From Thermacetogenium sp. UBA5472 (GTDB lineage Bacteria; Bacillota; DSM-12270; Thermacetogeniales; Thermacetogeniaceae), in contig DIQC01000037.1 of assembly GCA_002426495.1 (NCBI GenBank), forward strand, positions 1 to 27,801: 27,801 nucleotides of DNA, written 5' to 3'. Shown piece after piece: positions 16,209-24,186 of the stretch; the first letter of the stretch is position 1; every line of letters starts with the position of its first letter. The translations under genes and the position numbers were made by a program. The notes beneath the pieces were generated by a model. That model made no database searches. It saw only the letters and a list, made by a program, of their open reading frames with translations, and was not told the DNA's origin.

Positions 16209-17141
16209 TTGGCTGTGGAGCGAGAATATCGGTTGGAGGTGCCTCCGGAGGCTGAGGGAAAGCGATTGGATCAGTTCCTGGTCAACCAACCTGTGCAATT
16301 GAGCCGTTCTCAGGTGCAGCATCTGATCCAAAACGGCCTTGTTCTTGTCAATGCAAAAACCAGACGCTCCAGTTACAGGGTACATACTGGCGATATCATC
16401 GAAATGCAGGTGCCTGCTTCAGAGGAAACCACACTGATGCCTGAAGAGATTCCCATGGATATAATTTATGAGGATGAAGATCTATTAGTTGTCAATAAGC
16501 CCCAGGGGATGGTGGTGCATCCGGCTGCTGGGCACAAGAAGGGAACCCTGGTCAATGCCCTCCTTAATCACTGTGCTCAACTATCAAGAAGTGGAGGCTA
16601 TTTGAGACCGGGGATTGTACACCGTCTGGACAAAGATACATCCGGATTGCTGTTGGTGGGCAAAACAGATCTCGCCCATCAAGAGTTGTCACACCAGTTG
16701 AAGGAACGGCAGGTCAAAAGGAGATATCTGGCTTTGGTGCTGGGTCAGGTAAAAGAGGATAAAGGGGTCATCGATGCTCCACTGGGAAGGGATCCTCGAA
16801 ACCGCAAAAAAGTTGCTGTTTTGCCTCCCGGAACACCGGGGGCAAAGGAGGCGCTCACTCGCTATCATGTTCAGGAAAGATTTGGCGGATACACCCTGCT
16901 GGATGTTGAACTGGAGACCGGGCGCACACACCAGATCCGAGTTCACCTGGCCTATGCGGGTTATCCTGTTGCCGGGGACACTATTTATGGGACGCGGAGC
17001 AACCCTCTGGAGCTTCCAGGGCAGGCCCTGCATGCTCATCAAATCACAATTCAACACCCAAGAACCGCTGAGATGCTCACCTTTGAGGCTCCTGTGCCTC
17101 GAGTGTTTGCAAAGACCCTGCATAATCTGCGCAAATGTTAA
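16209..17141 (+). CDS. RluD/RluC-type 23S rRNA pseudouridine synthase
   Basis: A 310-residue enzyme of the RluA/RluD group. An N-terminal S4 RNA-binding domain (about residues 15-60, GKRLDQFLVNQPVQLSRSQVQHLI) is followed by the catalytic domain with the signature HRLDKDTSGLLLV (catalytic Asp141), GRTHQIRVHL and HAHQITIQHP. Target uridines cannot be named from the sequence; the ylyB-like genes in the lspA-pyrR position are thought to act on 23S rRNA. The TTG start follows GGGGGG at about ten bases. It precedes the pyr operon, as in Bacillus and many Clostridia. Confidence 0.93.
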   Translation: MAVEREYRLEVPPEAEGKRLDQFLVNQPVQLSRSQVQHLIQNGLVLVNAKTRRSSYRVHTGDIIEMQVPASEETTLMPEEIPMDIIYEDEDLLVVNKPQGMVVHPAAGHKKGTLVNALLNHCAQLSRSGGYLRPGIVHRLDKDTSGLLLVGKTDLAHQELSHQLKERQVKRRYLALVLGQVKEDKGVIDAPLGRDPRNRKKVAVLPPGTPGAKEALTRYHVQERFGGYTLLDVELETGRTHQIRVHLAYAGYPVAGDTIYGTRSNPLELPGQALHAHQITIQHPRTAEMLTFEAPVPRVFAKTLHNLRKC

Positions 17142-17204
17142 CGAATAATAAGCAATTGTCCGGATGGGGAAATGTGGCTTGTAAAAATATTTATATTAAA
17201 ATTC

Positions 17205-17236
17205 TTGACAACATCTATTGTTTGATCAATTATTAT
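17205..17236 (+). promoter_or_regulatory. Likely pyr operon promoter
   Basis: A perfect TTGACA lies at 17205-17210. The -10 hexamer is less clear: AATTAT at 17228-17233 has ideal 17-base spacing, while TATTAT at 17231-17236 looks better but is 20 bases away. Transcription from here would begin just before the first PyrR-binding hairpin. Confidence 0.6.
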
Positions 17237-17244
17237 ATGAAGGT

Positions 17245-17275
17245 CCTTTAAGCTGGTCCTGTGAGACCGGCAAGG
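17245..17275 (+). promoter_or_regulatory. PyrR-binding hairpin of the first pyr attenuator
   Basis: The segment contains GGTCCTGTGAGACCGGCAAGG, close to the known PyrR site consensus (ARUCCNGNGAGGYU plus a downstream AAGG). The outer stem is CCTT with AAGG, and the inner GCTGGTC pairs with GACCGGC around a CTGTGA loop. UMP-bound PyrR would hold this anti-antiterminator and let the terminator at 17296-17330 form. Confidence 0.8.
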
Positions 17276-17295
17276 TATTATAATCATTACGCCAT

Positions 17296-17330
17296 ACCTG
17301 CTTACAAGGTGCCTTGGGGCGGGTTTTTTT
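17296..17330 (+). terminator. Attenuator terminator before pyrR
   Basis: A strong hairpin pairs ACCTGCTT (with G-U pairs) with GGGCGGGT, continues inside as CAAG/CTTG, and is followed by seven T residues. It belongs to the pyr leader and controls read-through into pyrR. Confidence 0.82.
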
Positions 17331-17353
17331 ATGGCAGTTAGGGAGTGAGAAGG

Positions 17354-17902
17354 TTGTCCCCACGAGAAAAAGTTCAGATCATGGATGCGGATGATATCAG
17401 AAGGGCATTAACAAGAATCGCTCATGAGATCCTGGAGAAGAATGCGGGAACAGAGGATTTGGTTTTGATCGGCATCAGGCGGAGAGGGGTTCCTCTTGCC
17501 CGGAGGATAGCCGATAGAATTAAGAAGATTGAAGATGCTGCTGTGCCTCAGGGTATTCTGGACATTACTCTATATCGGGATGACCTTAGTCAGCTCGACT
17601 ATCATCCGCTGGTTAGAAAAACAGAAGTTCCGTTTAGCATCACCGGCAAAAAGATTGTATTGGTTGATGATGTTCTTTTCACAGGCCGAACAGCCAGGGC
17701 GGCACTGGATGCCTTGATGGATTTGGGCCGGCCCCAGCTTATTCAATTGGCAGTGTTGATCGACAGAGGGCACAGGGAACTTCCCATCAGAGCGGATTAT
17801 GTGGGCAAAAATGTTCCCACATCACGCAAAGAGGTAGTTCAAGTGAGCTTGATGGAAATAGATGAGGAAGACAAGGTGACGATTGTAGAAAATGATACGT
17901 GA
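17354..17902 (+). CDS. pyrR: PyrR bifunctional attenuation regulator / uracil phosphoribosyltransferase
   Basis: PyrR senses UMP and binds pyr mRNA to promote termination, and also has weak uracil phosphoribosyltransferase activity. The protein (about 182 residues) has the family N-terminus KVQIMDADDIRRALTRIAHEI, the LVLIGIRRRGVPLA segment, and the PRPP-binding loop IVLVDDVLFTGRTARAALDAL. The start used is TTG at 17354, eight bases after AGGGAG. An upstream GTG at 17345 lies on that ribosome-binding site. It lies between two PyrR-type attenuators, which agrees with autogenous control of the pyr operon. Confidence 0.95.
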   Translation: MSPREKVQIMDADDIRRALTRIAHEILEKNAGTEDLVLIGIRRRGVPLARRIADRIKKIEDAAVPQGILDITLYRDDLSQLDYHPLVRKTEVPFSITGKKIVLVDDVLFTGRTARAALDALMDLGRPQLIQLAVLIDRGHRELPIRADYVGKNVPTSRKEVVQVSLMEIDEEDKVTIVENDT

Positions 17903-17913
17903 AAGCGAAGTAC

Positions 17914-17946
17914 CCTTTTAATCTAGCTCAGTGAGGCTAGCAAAGG
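17914..17946 (+). promoter_or_regulatory. PyrR-binding hairpin of the second attenuator (pyrR-pyrB)
   Basis: CTAGC pairs with GCTAG around a TCAGTGAG loop, flanked by CCTTT and AAAGG. This is the same layout as the first site and close to the PyrR consensus. It lies right after the pyrR stop codon and ahead of a terminator at 17962-18002. Confidence 0.8.
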
Positions 17947-17961
17947 GGAAGGAAAGGCAGT

Positions 17962-18002
17962 AAACCTCTTTGTTAGCCTAAAATAGGCGCAAAGAGGTTT
18001 TT
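17962..18002 (+). terminator. Attenuator terminator before pyrB
   Basis: A perfect 11-bp outer stem (AAACCTCTTTG with CAAAGAGGTTT) encloses a second stem GCCTA/TAGGC and runs into a T stretch. It is the terminator half of the second pyr attenuator. Confidence 0.88.
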
Positions 18003-18031
18003 CATTTTATTAAGGGAGGTAATAATAGATT

Positions 18032-18973
18032 ATGATATTTAAACGAAAGGATGTCCTTGGTTTAGAGGAACTATCTGCACAGGAAATCAACCTTATACTG
18101 GATACTGCTGAGCCAATGAAAGATATTATGACCAGAGACATCAAGAAGGTACCTACCTTACGCGGTCGCTCTGTCATCACACTTTTTTATGAGCCCAGCA
18201 CCCGGACCCGCACATCATTTGAATTGGCGGCTAAATACCTGGGCGCGGATACCTCCAGTATTTCTGTTGCCACCAGCAGTGTTAAGAAGGGTGAAAGCCT
18301 GCGGGATACAGCTAGAACTCTGGAAGCTATGGCAGCGGACGTGATCATTATTAGACACAGTGCTGCCGGTGCTCCCCATCAATTGTCGCGCTGGGTGAGT
18401 GCATGTGTCATCAATGGTGGTGATGGCGCCCATGAACATCCCACACAGGCACTACTTGATATGTTTACCATACGAGAGAAAAAGGGTGGTCTTCAGGGGC
18501 TTAAAGTGGCTATCCTGGGTGATATATCTCACAGCAGGGTAGCGCTTTCCAATATCTGGGGGCTCACTAAAATGGGAGCGGAGGTGCGGGTAGTAGGACC
18601 TGCCACATTGATGCCTCCCGAAATAGAAAGATTAGGGGTAAAGGTTTATTACAATTGGGAAGAGGGTCTTGAGGGGGCGGATGTGATCAATGTGCTGCGC
18701 ATTCAGTTGGAGCGCCAGAAGAAAGGCCTTTTCCCTAGTATCAGAGAGTATACCCGGTTATATGGTTTGGATCAACAGAAACTCCAGGTGGCCGCTCCTG
18801 ATGTACTGGTGCTGCACCCGGGACCGGTTAACCGTGGAATAGAGATCAGTCCTGATGTCCAGGATGGGCCTCATGCAGTAATAAATGAGCAGGTGACAAA
18901 TGGGGTAGCTGTACGCATGGCTCTGCTTTATCTACTTATGGGACGAGGTGAAGAAAATGAAATATCTGCTTAA
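18032..18973 (+). CDS. pyrB: Aspartate carbamoyltransferase catalytic subunit
   Basis: PyrB joins carbamoyl phosphate and aspartate to N-carbamoylaspartate, the first committed step of UMP synthesis. The 313-residue protein has the carbamoyl-phosphate motif STRTRTSFE, SSVKKGESLRDT, the HPTQALLDM loop, DVINVLRIQLERQ and LHPGPVNRGIEI. There is no pyrI, as expected for the Bacillus-type unregulated trimer. It follows the second PyrR attenuator and overlaps pyrC by 17 bases. AGGGAGGT lies upstream of the ATG. Confidence 0.97.
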   Translation: MIFKRKDVLGLEELSAQEINLILDTAEPMKDIMTRDIKKVPTLRGRSVITLFYEPSTRTRTSFELAAKYLGADTSSISVATSSVKKGESLRDTARTLEAMAADVIIIRHSAAGAPHQLSRWVSACVINGGDGAHEHPTQALLDMFTIREKKGGLQGLKVAILGDISHSRVALSNIWGLTKMGAEVRVVGPATLMPPEIERLGVKVYYNWEEGLEGADVINVLRIQLERQKKGLFPSIREYTRLYGLDQQKLQVAAPDVLVLHPGPVNRGIEISPDVQDGPHAVINEQVTNGVAVRMALLYLLMGRGEENEISA

Positions 18974-20234
18974 GGGCGGTTTGATGGTTGATCCCCTTTC
19001 CAATACTGTAAAAAAGCTTGATCTGCTCTGGGAAGGGGCGAAGATCACTGAAATAGGTGAGCAGCTAGATGCTCCGGAGGCAAAGGAACTGCTGTTAGAT
19101 GGGTGTTACATCTTTCCTGGTTTTGTGGACATGCACTGCCATCTGCGTGAGCCTGGTGAGGAGTTGAAGGAGACCATCCTGACAGGCACCAGGGCAGCAG
19201 CAAAGGGAGGGTTCACCGCTGTTGCCTGCATGGGGAACACAAAACCTCCCGCTGATAACAGTGCGGTTATCTCCTTGATCAAAGAAAAGGCCTCTCAGGC
19301 ATCCTTTCCTGTTTACCCGATAGGCTGTGCTACCAAAGGGAGAACAGGTGGGGAACCCTCTGAAATCGGGGAACTGGTGGATGCGGGTGCTGTTGCTCTA
19401 TCTGATGATGGAAGCTCGATCATGAACAGTGAGGTGCTGCGCAGGGTCATGGAATATGCGAAAATGTTCGATATTCCGGTGATCAGCCATTGTGAGGATA
19501 TCTTCTTAAGTGATGAGGGTGTGATGAATGAAGGTTTTAACTCAACACTGCTTGGCCTGAAGGGAATCCCTACCGCAGCTGAGGATGTTCAGGTGGCCAG
19601 AGATCTGGTTCTAGCAGAGTTGACGGGAGCTCCTCTACACATTGCCCATGTAAGCAGTGCGGGTTCTGTCGCTATTATCAGAGAAGCAAAACAGCGCGGG
19701 ATCCGCGTTACAGCGGAGGTGACTCCGCACCATCTCTGTCTGACAGATGAAGCTGTGAGAGATTTCGATACTAACACAAAGGTAAAGCCTCCTCTGTGCA
19801 GCAAGGAAGATCAAGACGCTCTTTATGCAGGACTCAGGGATGGCACCATCGATGTTATTGCCACTGATCACGCTCCACACCGCAGGGATGAGAAAGAGGT
19901 TGAGTATAATCTTGCCCCCTTTGGCATCTCAGGTCTAGAAACTGCTATACCTCTGGTCTGGAAGCATCTAATGGAGAAAAAGGTCTTAAGCCCGGTGGAA
20001 CTGGCTCAGAAAATGGCCTGTAATCCAGCGCATATTTTAGGGCTGCCGGATAGAGTGCTCCAGGTCGGTGCAGAAGCAAACCTCACAGTGGTGAATCCTC
20101 ATTTACAGCAGCCTGTCAAGGTAGATGAATTTGTTTCCTTAGGCAAAAACTCTCCTTTTGATGGCTGGGAATTGCGGGGATGGCCGGTGCTGACAGTTGC
20201 ATCAGGGGAGATCAAATTTTACCGTGAACTTTAA
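18957..20234 (+). CDS. pyrC: Dihydroorotase (class I)
   Basis: PyrC cyclises carbamoylaspartate to dihydroorotate. The 425-residue amidohydrolase has the metal site DMHCHLREPG (His60, His62), the LSDDG motif (around Asp150), SHCED, IAHVSSAGS, and ATDHAPH (Asp304), which fit the class I (Bacillus/Aquifex) dinuclear-zinc type. The ATG at 18957 follows GAGGTG by six bases; a GTG three codons earlier is less likely. It overlaps pyrB by 17 bases. No carA or carB follows; pyrK begins 131 bases later. Confidence 0.96.
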   Translation: MKYLLKGGLMVDPLSNTVKKLDLLWEGAKITEIGEQLDAPEAKELLLDGCYIFPGFVDMHCHLREPGEELKETILTGTRAAAKGGFTAVACMGNTKPPADNSAVISLIKEKASQASFPVYPIGCATKGRTGGEPSEIGELVDAGAVALSDDGSSIMNSEVLRRVMEYAKMFDIPVISHCEDIFLSDEGVMNEGFNSTLLGLKGIPTAAEDVQVARDLVLAELTGAPLHIAHVSSAGSVAIIREAKQRGIRVTAEVTPHHLCLTDEAVRDFDTNTKVKPPLCSKEDQDALYAGLRDGTIDVIATDHAPHRRDEKEVEYNLAPFGISGLETAIPLVWKHLMEKKVLSPVELAQKMACNPAHILGLPDRVLQVGAEANLTVVNPHLQQPVKVDEFVSLGKNSPFDGWELRGWPVLTVASGEIKFYREL

Positions 20235-20268
20235 TCAGGTTCAGTCATCATTATACGGGAAATAATCA

Positions 20269-20282
20269 GGGGAACGGTTCTC
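20269..20282 (+). repeat. Degenerate copy of a short dispersed repeat in the pyrC-pyrK gap
   Basis: GGGGAACGGTTCTC here is nearly the reverse complement of the core GAGAACCGTCCCC in the palindromic element at 23401-23429, with one extra A. The flanking inverted arms are not preserved. The rest of this 131-base gap shows no gene. An AT-rich stretch near 20290-20304 could be a promoter, but no clear -35 was found. Confidence 0.4.
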
Positions 20283-20365
20283 ATTTTAGAATATGTGCTA
20301 ATATAAGGCAGGACTTCAGGCAGAGCTGACGATACACACAATGTATTTTTAGGAGTGACTGTTTA

Positions 20366-21178
20366 ATGAACAAAAATAATGGAGTAGAAAACGTAAAAAG
20401 TCCGGGTGAGTTTACCTGTAGGGTGAGCGAGCAGCTATCCCTGGCCCCTGACTACTATCTGCTCAGTCTTGAGGCACCGGAGCTGGCCAGGGCTGCTTCT
20501 CCGGGTGAGTTCGCTATGTTGCGCTGTGGCGAGGGGTATGATAATTTTTTAAGGCGTCCCATGAGCATCCACCAGGTGGATCGGAGCAAGGGGCAGGTGG
20601 ATATTCTTTATCAAGTTAGAGGGAAAGGGACAAATTGGCTGTCTAAGAGGGCTAGTGGAGATCTGTTGCCCCTGTTGGGTCCTTTGGGACATGGTTATAC
20701 CTGCAGTGGGCCCGCCGGTAAGGGACTGTTGATCGGTGCCGGTGTAGGGGTTGCCCCATTGCTATTTCTTGCTTCTGAACTGGCTGCCCGCCAGTGGAAA
20801 CTGGTTATTCTCATGGGTGCCCGCAGTAAAGCGGGAATTCTGCGCCCTGATGCTTATATGGAATATGGTGAAGTGAAGACTGCAACAGAGGATGGTAGTG
20901 TTGGGATGCAGGGCACAATCCTGGATCTTGCGGCAAATGAGTTGGAGAATTCAACATTTGACATGATTTTCTCCTGCGGGTCACTTCCTGTTTTAAGAGG
21001 GGTACAGGAGCTGAGCAGGCAAAAAGGAATACCAGCCGAGCTATCTCTGGATGAACGGATGGCCTGTGGCGTCGGGGCTTGTGTGGGGTGTGTCTGTCAG
21101 GGTGCCGATGGATCATATCTCAAAGTGTGCCAGGATGGGCCGGTTTTTTCAGCAGGGGAGGTGATCCTCAATGACTGA
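20366..21178 (+). CDS. pyrK: Dihydroorotate dehydrogenase electron-transfer subunit
   Basis: PyrK carries FAD and a [2Fe-2S] cluster and passes electrons from dihydroorotate oxidation on PyrD to NAD. The 270-residue protein has the FAD motif RRPMSIHQVD, the GTNWLSKRASGDLLPLLGPLGHGY segment, the nucleotide-binding GAGVGVAPLLFLA, and a C-terminal cluster with Cys234, Cys239, Cys242 and Cys255 (spacing 5-3-13). Length is normal. It overlaps pyrD by 8 bases, so the two subunits are made together. The ATG follows TTAGGAGTG. Confidence 0.95.
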   Translation: MNKNNGVENVKSPGEFTCRVSEQLSLAPDYYLLSLEAPELARAASPGEFAMLRCGEGYDNFLRRPMSIHQVDRSKGQVDILYQVRGKGTNWLSKRASGDLLPLLGPLGHGYTCSGPAGKGLLIGAGVGVAPLLFLASELAARQWKLVILMGARSKAGILRPDAYMEYGEVKTATEDGSVGMQGTILDLAANELENSTFDMIFSCGSLPVLRGVQELSRQKGIPAELSLDERMACGVGACVGCVCQGADGSYLKVCQDGPVFSAGEVILND

Positions 21179-22097
21179 TCTGACTGTGCATTTCGCCGGG
21201 ATCACCATGAAAAATCCGGTGATGTCTGCTTCAGGAACCTTTGGCTCAGGTGTTGAATATGCCAGTGTTTTTGATGTTAGCAGGATGGGAGCACTGGTGA
21301 CCAAGGGACTGACCAAAGAACCTACAGCAGGGAATAAGCCGCCGCGTATCTGTGAAACCCCTGCCGGGCTGCTCAACGCTGTGGGTCTGCAAAACCCCGG
21401 TGTTGAGGTTTTTATCAGGGAACTACTCCCCGGCATGTTAGAGTTTGGTGTTCCTGTAATTGCCAATATCGCCGGCAGAACAAAGGATGATTTCGTTTTT
21501 ATGGCGGAGCGTTTTTCCAATACGGGGGTTGCCGGACTGGAACTCAATATCTCCTGCCCCAATGTGAAGACCGGGGGAATGGCCCTGGGTACTGTACCAG
21601 ATGTGGCAGCTGGAGTTGTAAAGGCGGTTGTCCAGGGGACTGATCTTCCGGTCATTGTCAAATTGACCCCCAATGTGACCGATATCAGAGAATTGGCTGC
21701 CGCTGTGGCAGATGCAGGTGCTGATGCCCTTTCCTTGATCAATACACTGGTGGGTATGGTGATCGATGTGGATGAAAGGAAACCGGTTCTGGACAATTGT
21801 GTTGGAGGATTGTCAGGCCCTGCTATTAGACCAGTAGGGGTGCGTGCTGTTTGGGAGGTATCACAAGCTGTGGATCTCCCTGTGATCGGGATGGGAGGCA
21901 TCGCTAACGGAACAGATGCATTGGAGTATATTATGGCCGGCGCATCAGCGGTAGCGGTGGGTTCCGCCTTTTTCCATGACCCTCTTGCTGCTGTGAAGAT
22001 AATTGATCAAATAGATGAATACTGTACAGAACAAGGAGTAGACAAGCTGCAGGATCTTGTAGGAGCAGCCTGGAAAGGTAATAACGGAAGGAGATAG
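21171..22097 (+). CDS. pyrD: Dihydroorotate dehydrogenase, class 1B catalytic subunit
   Basis: PyrD oxidises dihydroorotate to orotate with FMN. The 308-residue protein has the class 1 N-terminus (MKNPVMSASGTFGSG), the active-site cysteine Cys129 in LNISCPNVK, the VKLTPNVTD strand, LINTLVGM and the FMN phosphate loop GMGGIANGTDALEYIMAGASAVAVG. The catalytic cysteine and the coupled pyrK gene show it is the NAD-linked 1B type, as expected for an anaerobe without a quinone-dependent enzyme. Confidence 0.97.
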   Translation: MTDLTVHFAGITMKNPVMSASGTFGSGVEYASVFDVSRMGALVTKGLTKEPTAGNKPPRICETPAGLLNAVGLQNPGVEVFIRELLPGMLEFGVPVIANIAGRTKDDFVFMAERFSNTGVAGLELNISCPNVKTGGMALGTVPDVAAGVVKAVVQGTDLPVIVKLTPNVTDIRELAAAVADAGADALSLINTLVGMVIDVDERKPVLDNCVGGLSGPAIRPVGVRAVWEVSQAVDLPVIGMGGIANGTDALEYIMAGASAVAVGSAFFHDPLAAVKIIDQIDEYCTEQGVDKLQDLVGAAWKGNNGRR

Positions 22098-22099
22098 AC

Positions 22100-22819
22100 A
22101 TGCAGATAAAAGATAGATTGATCGTGGCACTGGATGTTCCAGAAAAAGAACAGGCCTTTGAATTAGTAGATATGCTTCATGACTGCTGTGGTATGTTCAA
22201 GATTGGTCTGGAGCCTTTCTGTAATTTCGGTCCCTCTTTTGTAGAAGAAATCCAACAGCGTGGCGGAAAGATCTTTTTGGATCTTAAATTTCATGATATT
22301 CCCCGTACAGTTGCCCAGGCTGGTCGGGCGGCTGCTCGTCTGGGAGTGGAGATGTTTAATGTGCATATTGCCGGCGGACATGAGATGATGAAGGCTGTTG
22401 TAGACGCTGTTAGGGAAGAAACCGTGGGCAAGAAAAACACCAAAATACTTGGTGTCACAGTGCTGACCAGCCTCGGGGCTGAGGAACTACAGGAAGGCAT
22501 GGGTATCAACAAGTCACCTCTGGAGCAGGTGGTCTTTTGGGCAAAGCAGGCTGAGGAGTGCGGACTCTCTGGTGTTGTCGCCTCTCCCAAGGAGATATCA
22601 GCGATCCGTGAAAACTGCGGCAGTGACTTCCTGATTGTCACCCCGGGGATCAGGCCCGCTGGGGCAGGAACAGGTGACCAGAAGCGAATCAGTACACCTG
22701 CTGATGCAGTAAAGAGTGGGGTGGACTATATTGTTGTAGGGCGACCCATTCTGCAGGCAGCGAATCCCCGTCAGGCAGCTATAGATATTGTACAAGAGAT
22801 GGAGGAGGCAATAAGATGA
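22100..22819 (+). CDS. pyrF: Orotidine 5'-phosphate decarboxylase
   Basis: PyrF decarboxylates OMP to UMP, the last step of the pathway. The 239-residue barrel starts IVALDVPEKEQAFELVDML, has the catalytic DLKFHDIPRTV (Asp61, Lys63, Asp66), VTVLTSL, and the phosphate loop VTPGIRPAGAGTGDQKRISTPADAVKSGVDYIVVGRPI. It belongs to the bacterial group I form. It begins three bases after pyrD and overlaps pyrE by 4 bases. Confidence 0.97.
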   Translation: MQIKDRLIVALDVPEKEQAFELVDMLHDCCGMFKIGLEPFCNFGPSFVEEIQQRGGKIFLDLKFHDIPRTVAQAGRAAARLGVEMFNVHIAGGHEMMKAVVDAVREETVGKKNTKILGVTVLTSLGAEELQEGMGINKSPLEQVVFWAKQAEECGLSGVVASPKEISAIRENCGSDFLIVTPGIRPAGAGTGDQKRISTPADAVKSGVDYIVVGRPILQAANPRQAAIDIVQEMEEAIR

Positions 22820-23388
22820 CTGAACAGGAATTGATCCAGGTATTTAAAGAGCGAGGCGCCCTCTTGGACGGGCATTTTCGTTTGACATCTGGCCTACACA
22901 GCAACCGTTATATCCAGTGCGCTCAGGTGCTAAAATATCCTGATCTCTCCGCAGAACTAGGTAAACAGCTTGCAGATCACTTCCGTGATCTGAAGGTGGA
23001 TACAGTGGTGGGGCCTGCCGTCGGGGGGATCATTGTAGCCCAGGAGGTAGGACGCGGCCTGGGAGTTAAAGCAATTTTCTCGGAGCGGGTAGAGGGTGAA
23101 ATGACTCTGCGCCGTGGATTTGAGATCTCAGAAGGGGAGCGGGTTGTAGTAGTAGAGGATGTGGTGACAACCGGTGGTTCCACCAAAGAAGTGATCGAGT
23201 TAGTAAAGGAATGTGGAGGAGTAGTTGTGGGGGTTGGCTCCCTGGTAGATCGCCACAGCGGAGAGCTGGATTTTGGCGTACCCTTCCATCCACTACTCAA
23301 ACTTGCTATAGAAACATACTCTCCCGACGACTGCCCATTATGTCAGAAGGGCCTGCCGGTACTAAAGCCAGGCAGCCGGAAAAGTTAG
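22816..23388 (+). CDS. pyrE: Orotate phosphoribosyltransferase
   Basis: PyrE makes OMP from orotate and PRPP. The 190-residue protein has RLTSGLHSNRYIQCAQVL, VVGPAVGGIIVAQEVGRGL, FSERVEGEMTLRRGF, and the PRPP loop VVVVEDVVTTGGST. The C-terminal PDDCPLCQKGLPVLKPGS tail is typical of the Clostridia/Thermus-type enzyme rather than the E. coli form. It overlaps pyrF by 4 bases and is the last gene of the operon. Confidence 0.97.
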   Translation: MTEQELIQVFKERGALLDGHFRLTSGLHSNRYIQCAQVLKYPDLSAELGKQLADHFRDLKVDTVVGPAVGGIIVAQEVGRGLGVKAIFSERVEGEMTLRRGFEISEGERVVVVEDVVTTGGSTKEVIELVKECGGVVVGVGSLVDRHSGELDFGVPFHPLLKLAIETYSPDDCPLCQKGLPVLKPGSRKS

Positions 23389-23400
23389 TGGTTGGTGGTT

Positions 23401-23429
23401 TGAGACGCGAGAACCGTCCCCGTGTCTCA
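23401..23429 (+). repeat. Palindromic REP-like element after pyrE
   Basis: A 9-bp inverted repeat, TGAGACGCG with CGTGTCTCA (one G-T pair), encloses the loop AGAACCGTCCC. This pattern (GAGAC...GAACCGTCCCC...GTCTC) resembles the short palindromic repeats found near REP-associated tyrosine transposases in many Firmicutes. A partial copy lies in the pyrC-pyrK gap. No transposase gene is in the window. Confidence 0.55.
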
Positions 23430-23506
23430 TCTGCTTAATTTGTACAGCGTATATTGGTTAAAGTCCGCATCACTAATGAGGTCTACGAACTTAAAAGATA
23501 AGGATG

Positions 23507-23533
23507 CTGCCGCAGGGATATTTCCTGCGGCAG
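23507..23533 (+). terminator. Strong hairpin downstream of the pyr operon, probable terminator
   Basis: A perfect 10-bp GC-rich stem (CTGCCGCAGG with CCTGCGGCAG) has a 7-base loop. The tail ATTTCGT is only weakly T-rich, so intrinsic termination is plausible but not certain. It separates pyrE from the sigma-factor region. The rest of the 23389-23628 gap holds only the repeat and a promoter. Confidence 0.6.
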
Positions 23534-23581
23534 ATTTCGTAAAATAGAATAAATTATTTCAATTTGATGTAATATTTCACT

Positions 23582-23587
23582 TATAAT
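23582..23587 (+). promoter_or_regulatory. Possible -10 box upstream of the first ECF sigma gene
   Basis: A perfect TATAAT hexamer is placed 41 bases before the sigma start. No good -35 box is at 17 bases; TTGATG (23564) is only 12 bases away. A TGTAAT-N15-CGTA arrangement (23568-23592) also vaguely resembles an ECF promoter. Confidence 0.35.
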
Positions 23588-23628
23588 CCGTAGTACATGG
23601 GTGAGGCAGAAAGAGAGGTGATGTGCTA

Positions 23629-24186
23629 TTGTTCGATAGTGAAATCATTGACTTGTTCAATGAGCGCTCTAATCAGGCAATCATCGAACTATCAAAAAAA
23701 TATGGATCAGTATGCAGAAAAGTCGCCAGAAATATTTTGAACAACGATCTTGACGCAGAAGAATGTGTCAACGACGCTTTTTTAGGAGCATGGAATACGA
23801 TACCGCCTCAAAACCCAAATCCTTTGCTGACATATATTTGTCGTATTGTTCGCAACCTCTCTATTAAAAAATATCATGCGAACACTGCCATTAAGCGAAA
23901 TAGTTTTTATGATGCTGCATTGGACGAGTTGGAAGAATGTCTTGCAGCGGCAGCCAATGTAGAAACACAATTAGCTGCAAAGGAATTAACGCTGCTATTA
24001 GATAGTTTTCTTGATACTTTAGATAAAGAAAATCGCATGATGTTTGTACGTCGCTATTGGTATTCAGATTCCATACCCGATATTGCGGCAAGGTTTCAGA
24101 TCAGTAGCAACAATGTTACTGTCCGTCTTTTCCGTACTCGGAAAAAATTACAAAGTTATTTGCGAAAGGCAGGTTTTGAAATATGA
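23629..24186 (+). CDS. ECF-type RNA polymerase sigma factor (first module)
   Basis: A 185-residue sigma-70 family protein limited to regions 2 and 4. Region 2 (about residues 15-85) has LDAEECVNDAFLGAWNTIPP and LLTYICRIVRNLSIKKYH. Region 4 (about 115-183) has LDKENRMMFVRRYWYSDSIPDIAARFQISSNNVTVRLFRTRKKLQSYL, a helix-turn-helix that recognises the -35 element. The start TTG follows GAGAGGTG by eight bases; a GTG two codons upstream lies too close to that site. It overlaps the next gene by ATGA, the usual coupling of an ECF sigma factor with its anti-sigma partner. Confidence 0.9.
   Translation: MFDSEIIDLFNERSNQAIIELSKKYGSVCRKVARNILNNDLDAEECVNDAFLGAWNTIPPQNPNPLLTYICRIVRNLSIKKYHANTAIKRNSFYDAALDELEECLAAAANVETQLAAKELTLLLDSFLDTLDKENRMMFVRRYWYSDSIPDIAARFQISSNNVTVRLFRTRKKLQSYLRKAGFEI

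Noticed and set aside
21149..21901. Long open frame of 250 codons on the minus strand
   Set aside because: It is an antisense shadow of pyrD with low-complexity Thr/Pro/Ser-rich translation, no ribosome-binding site and no family resemblance.
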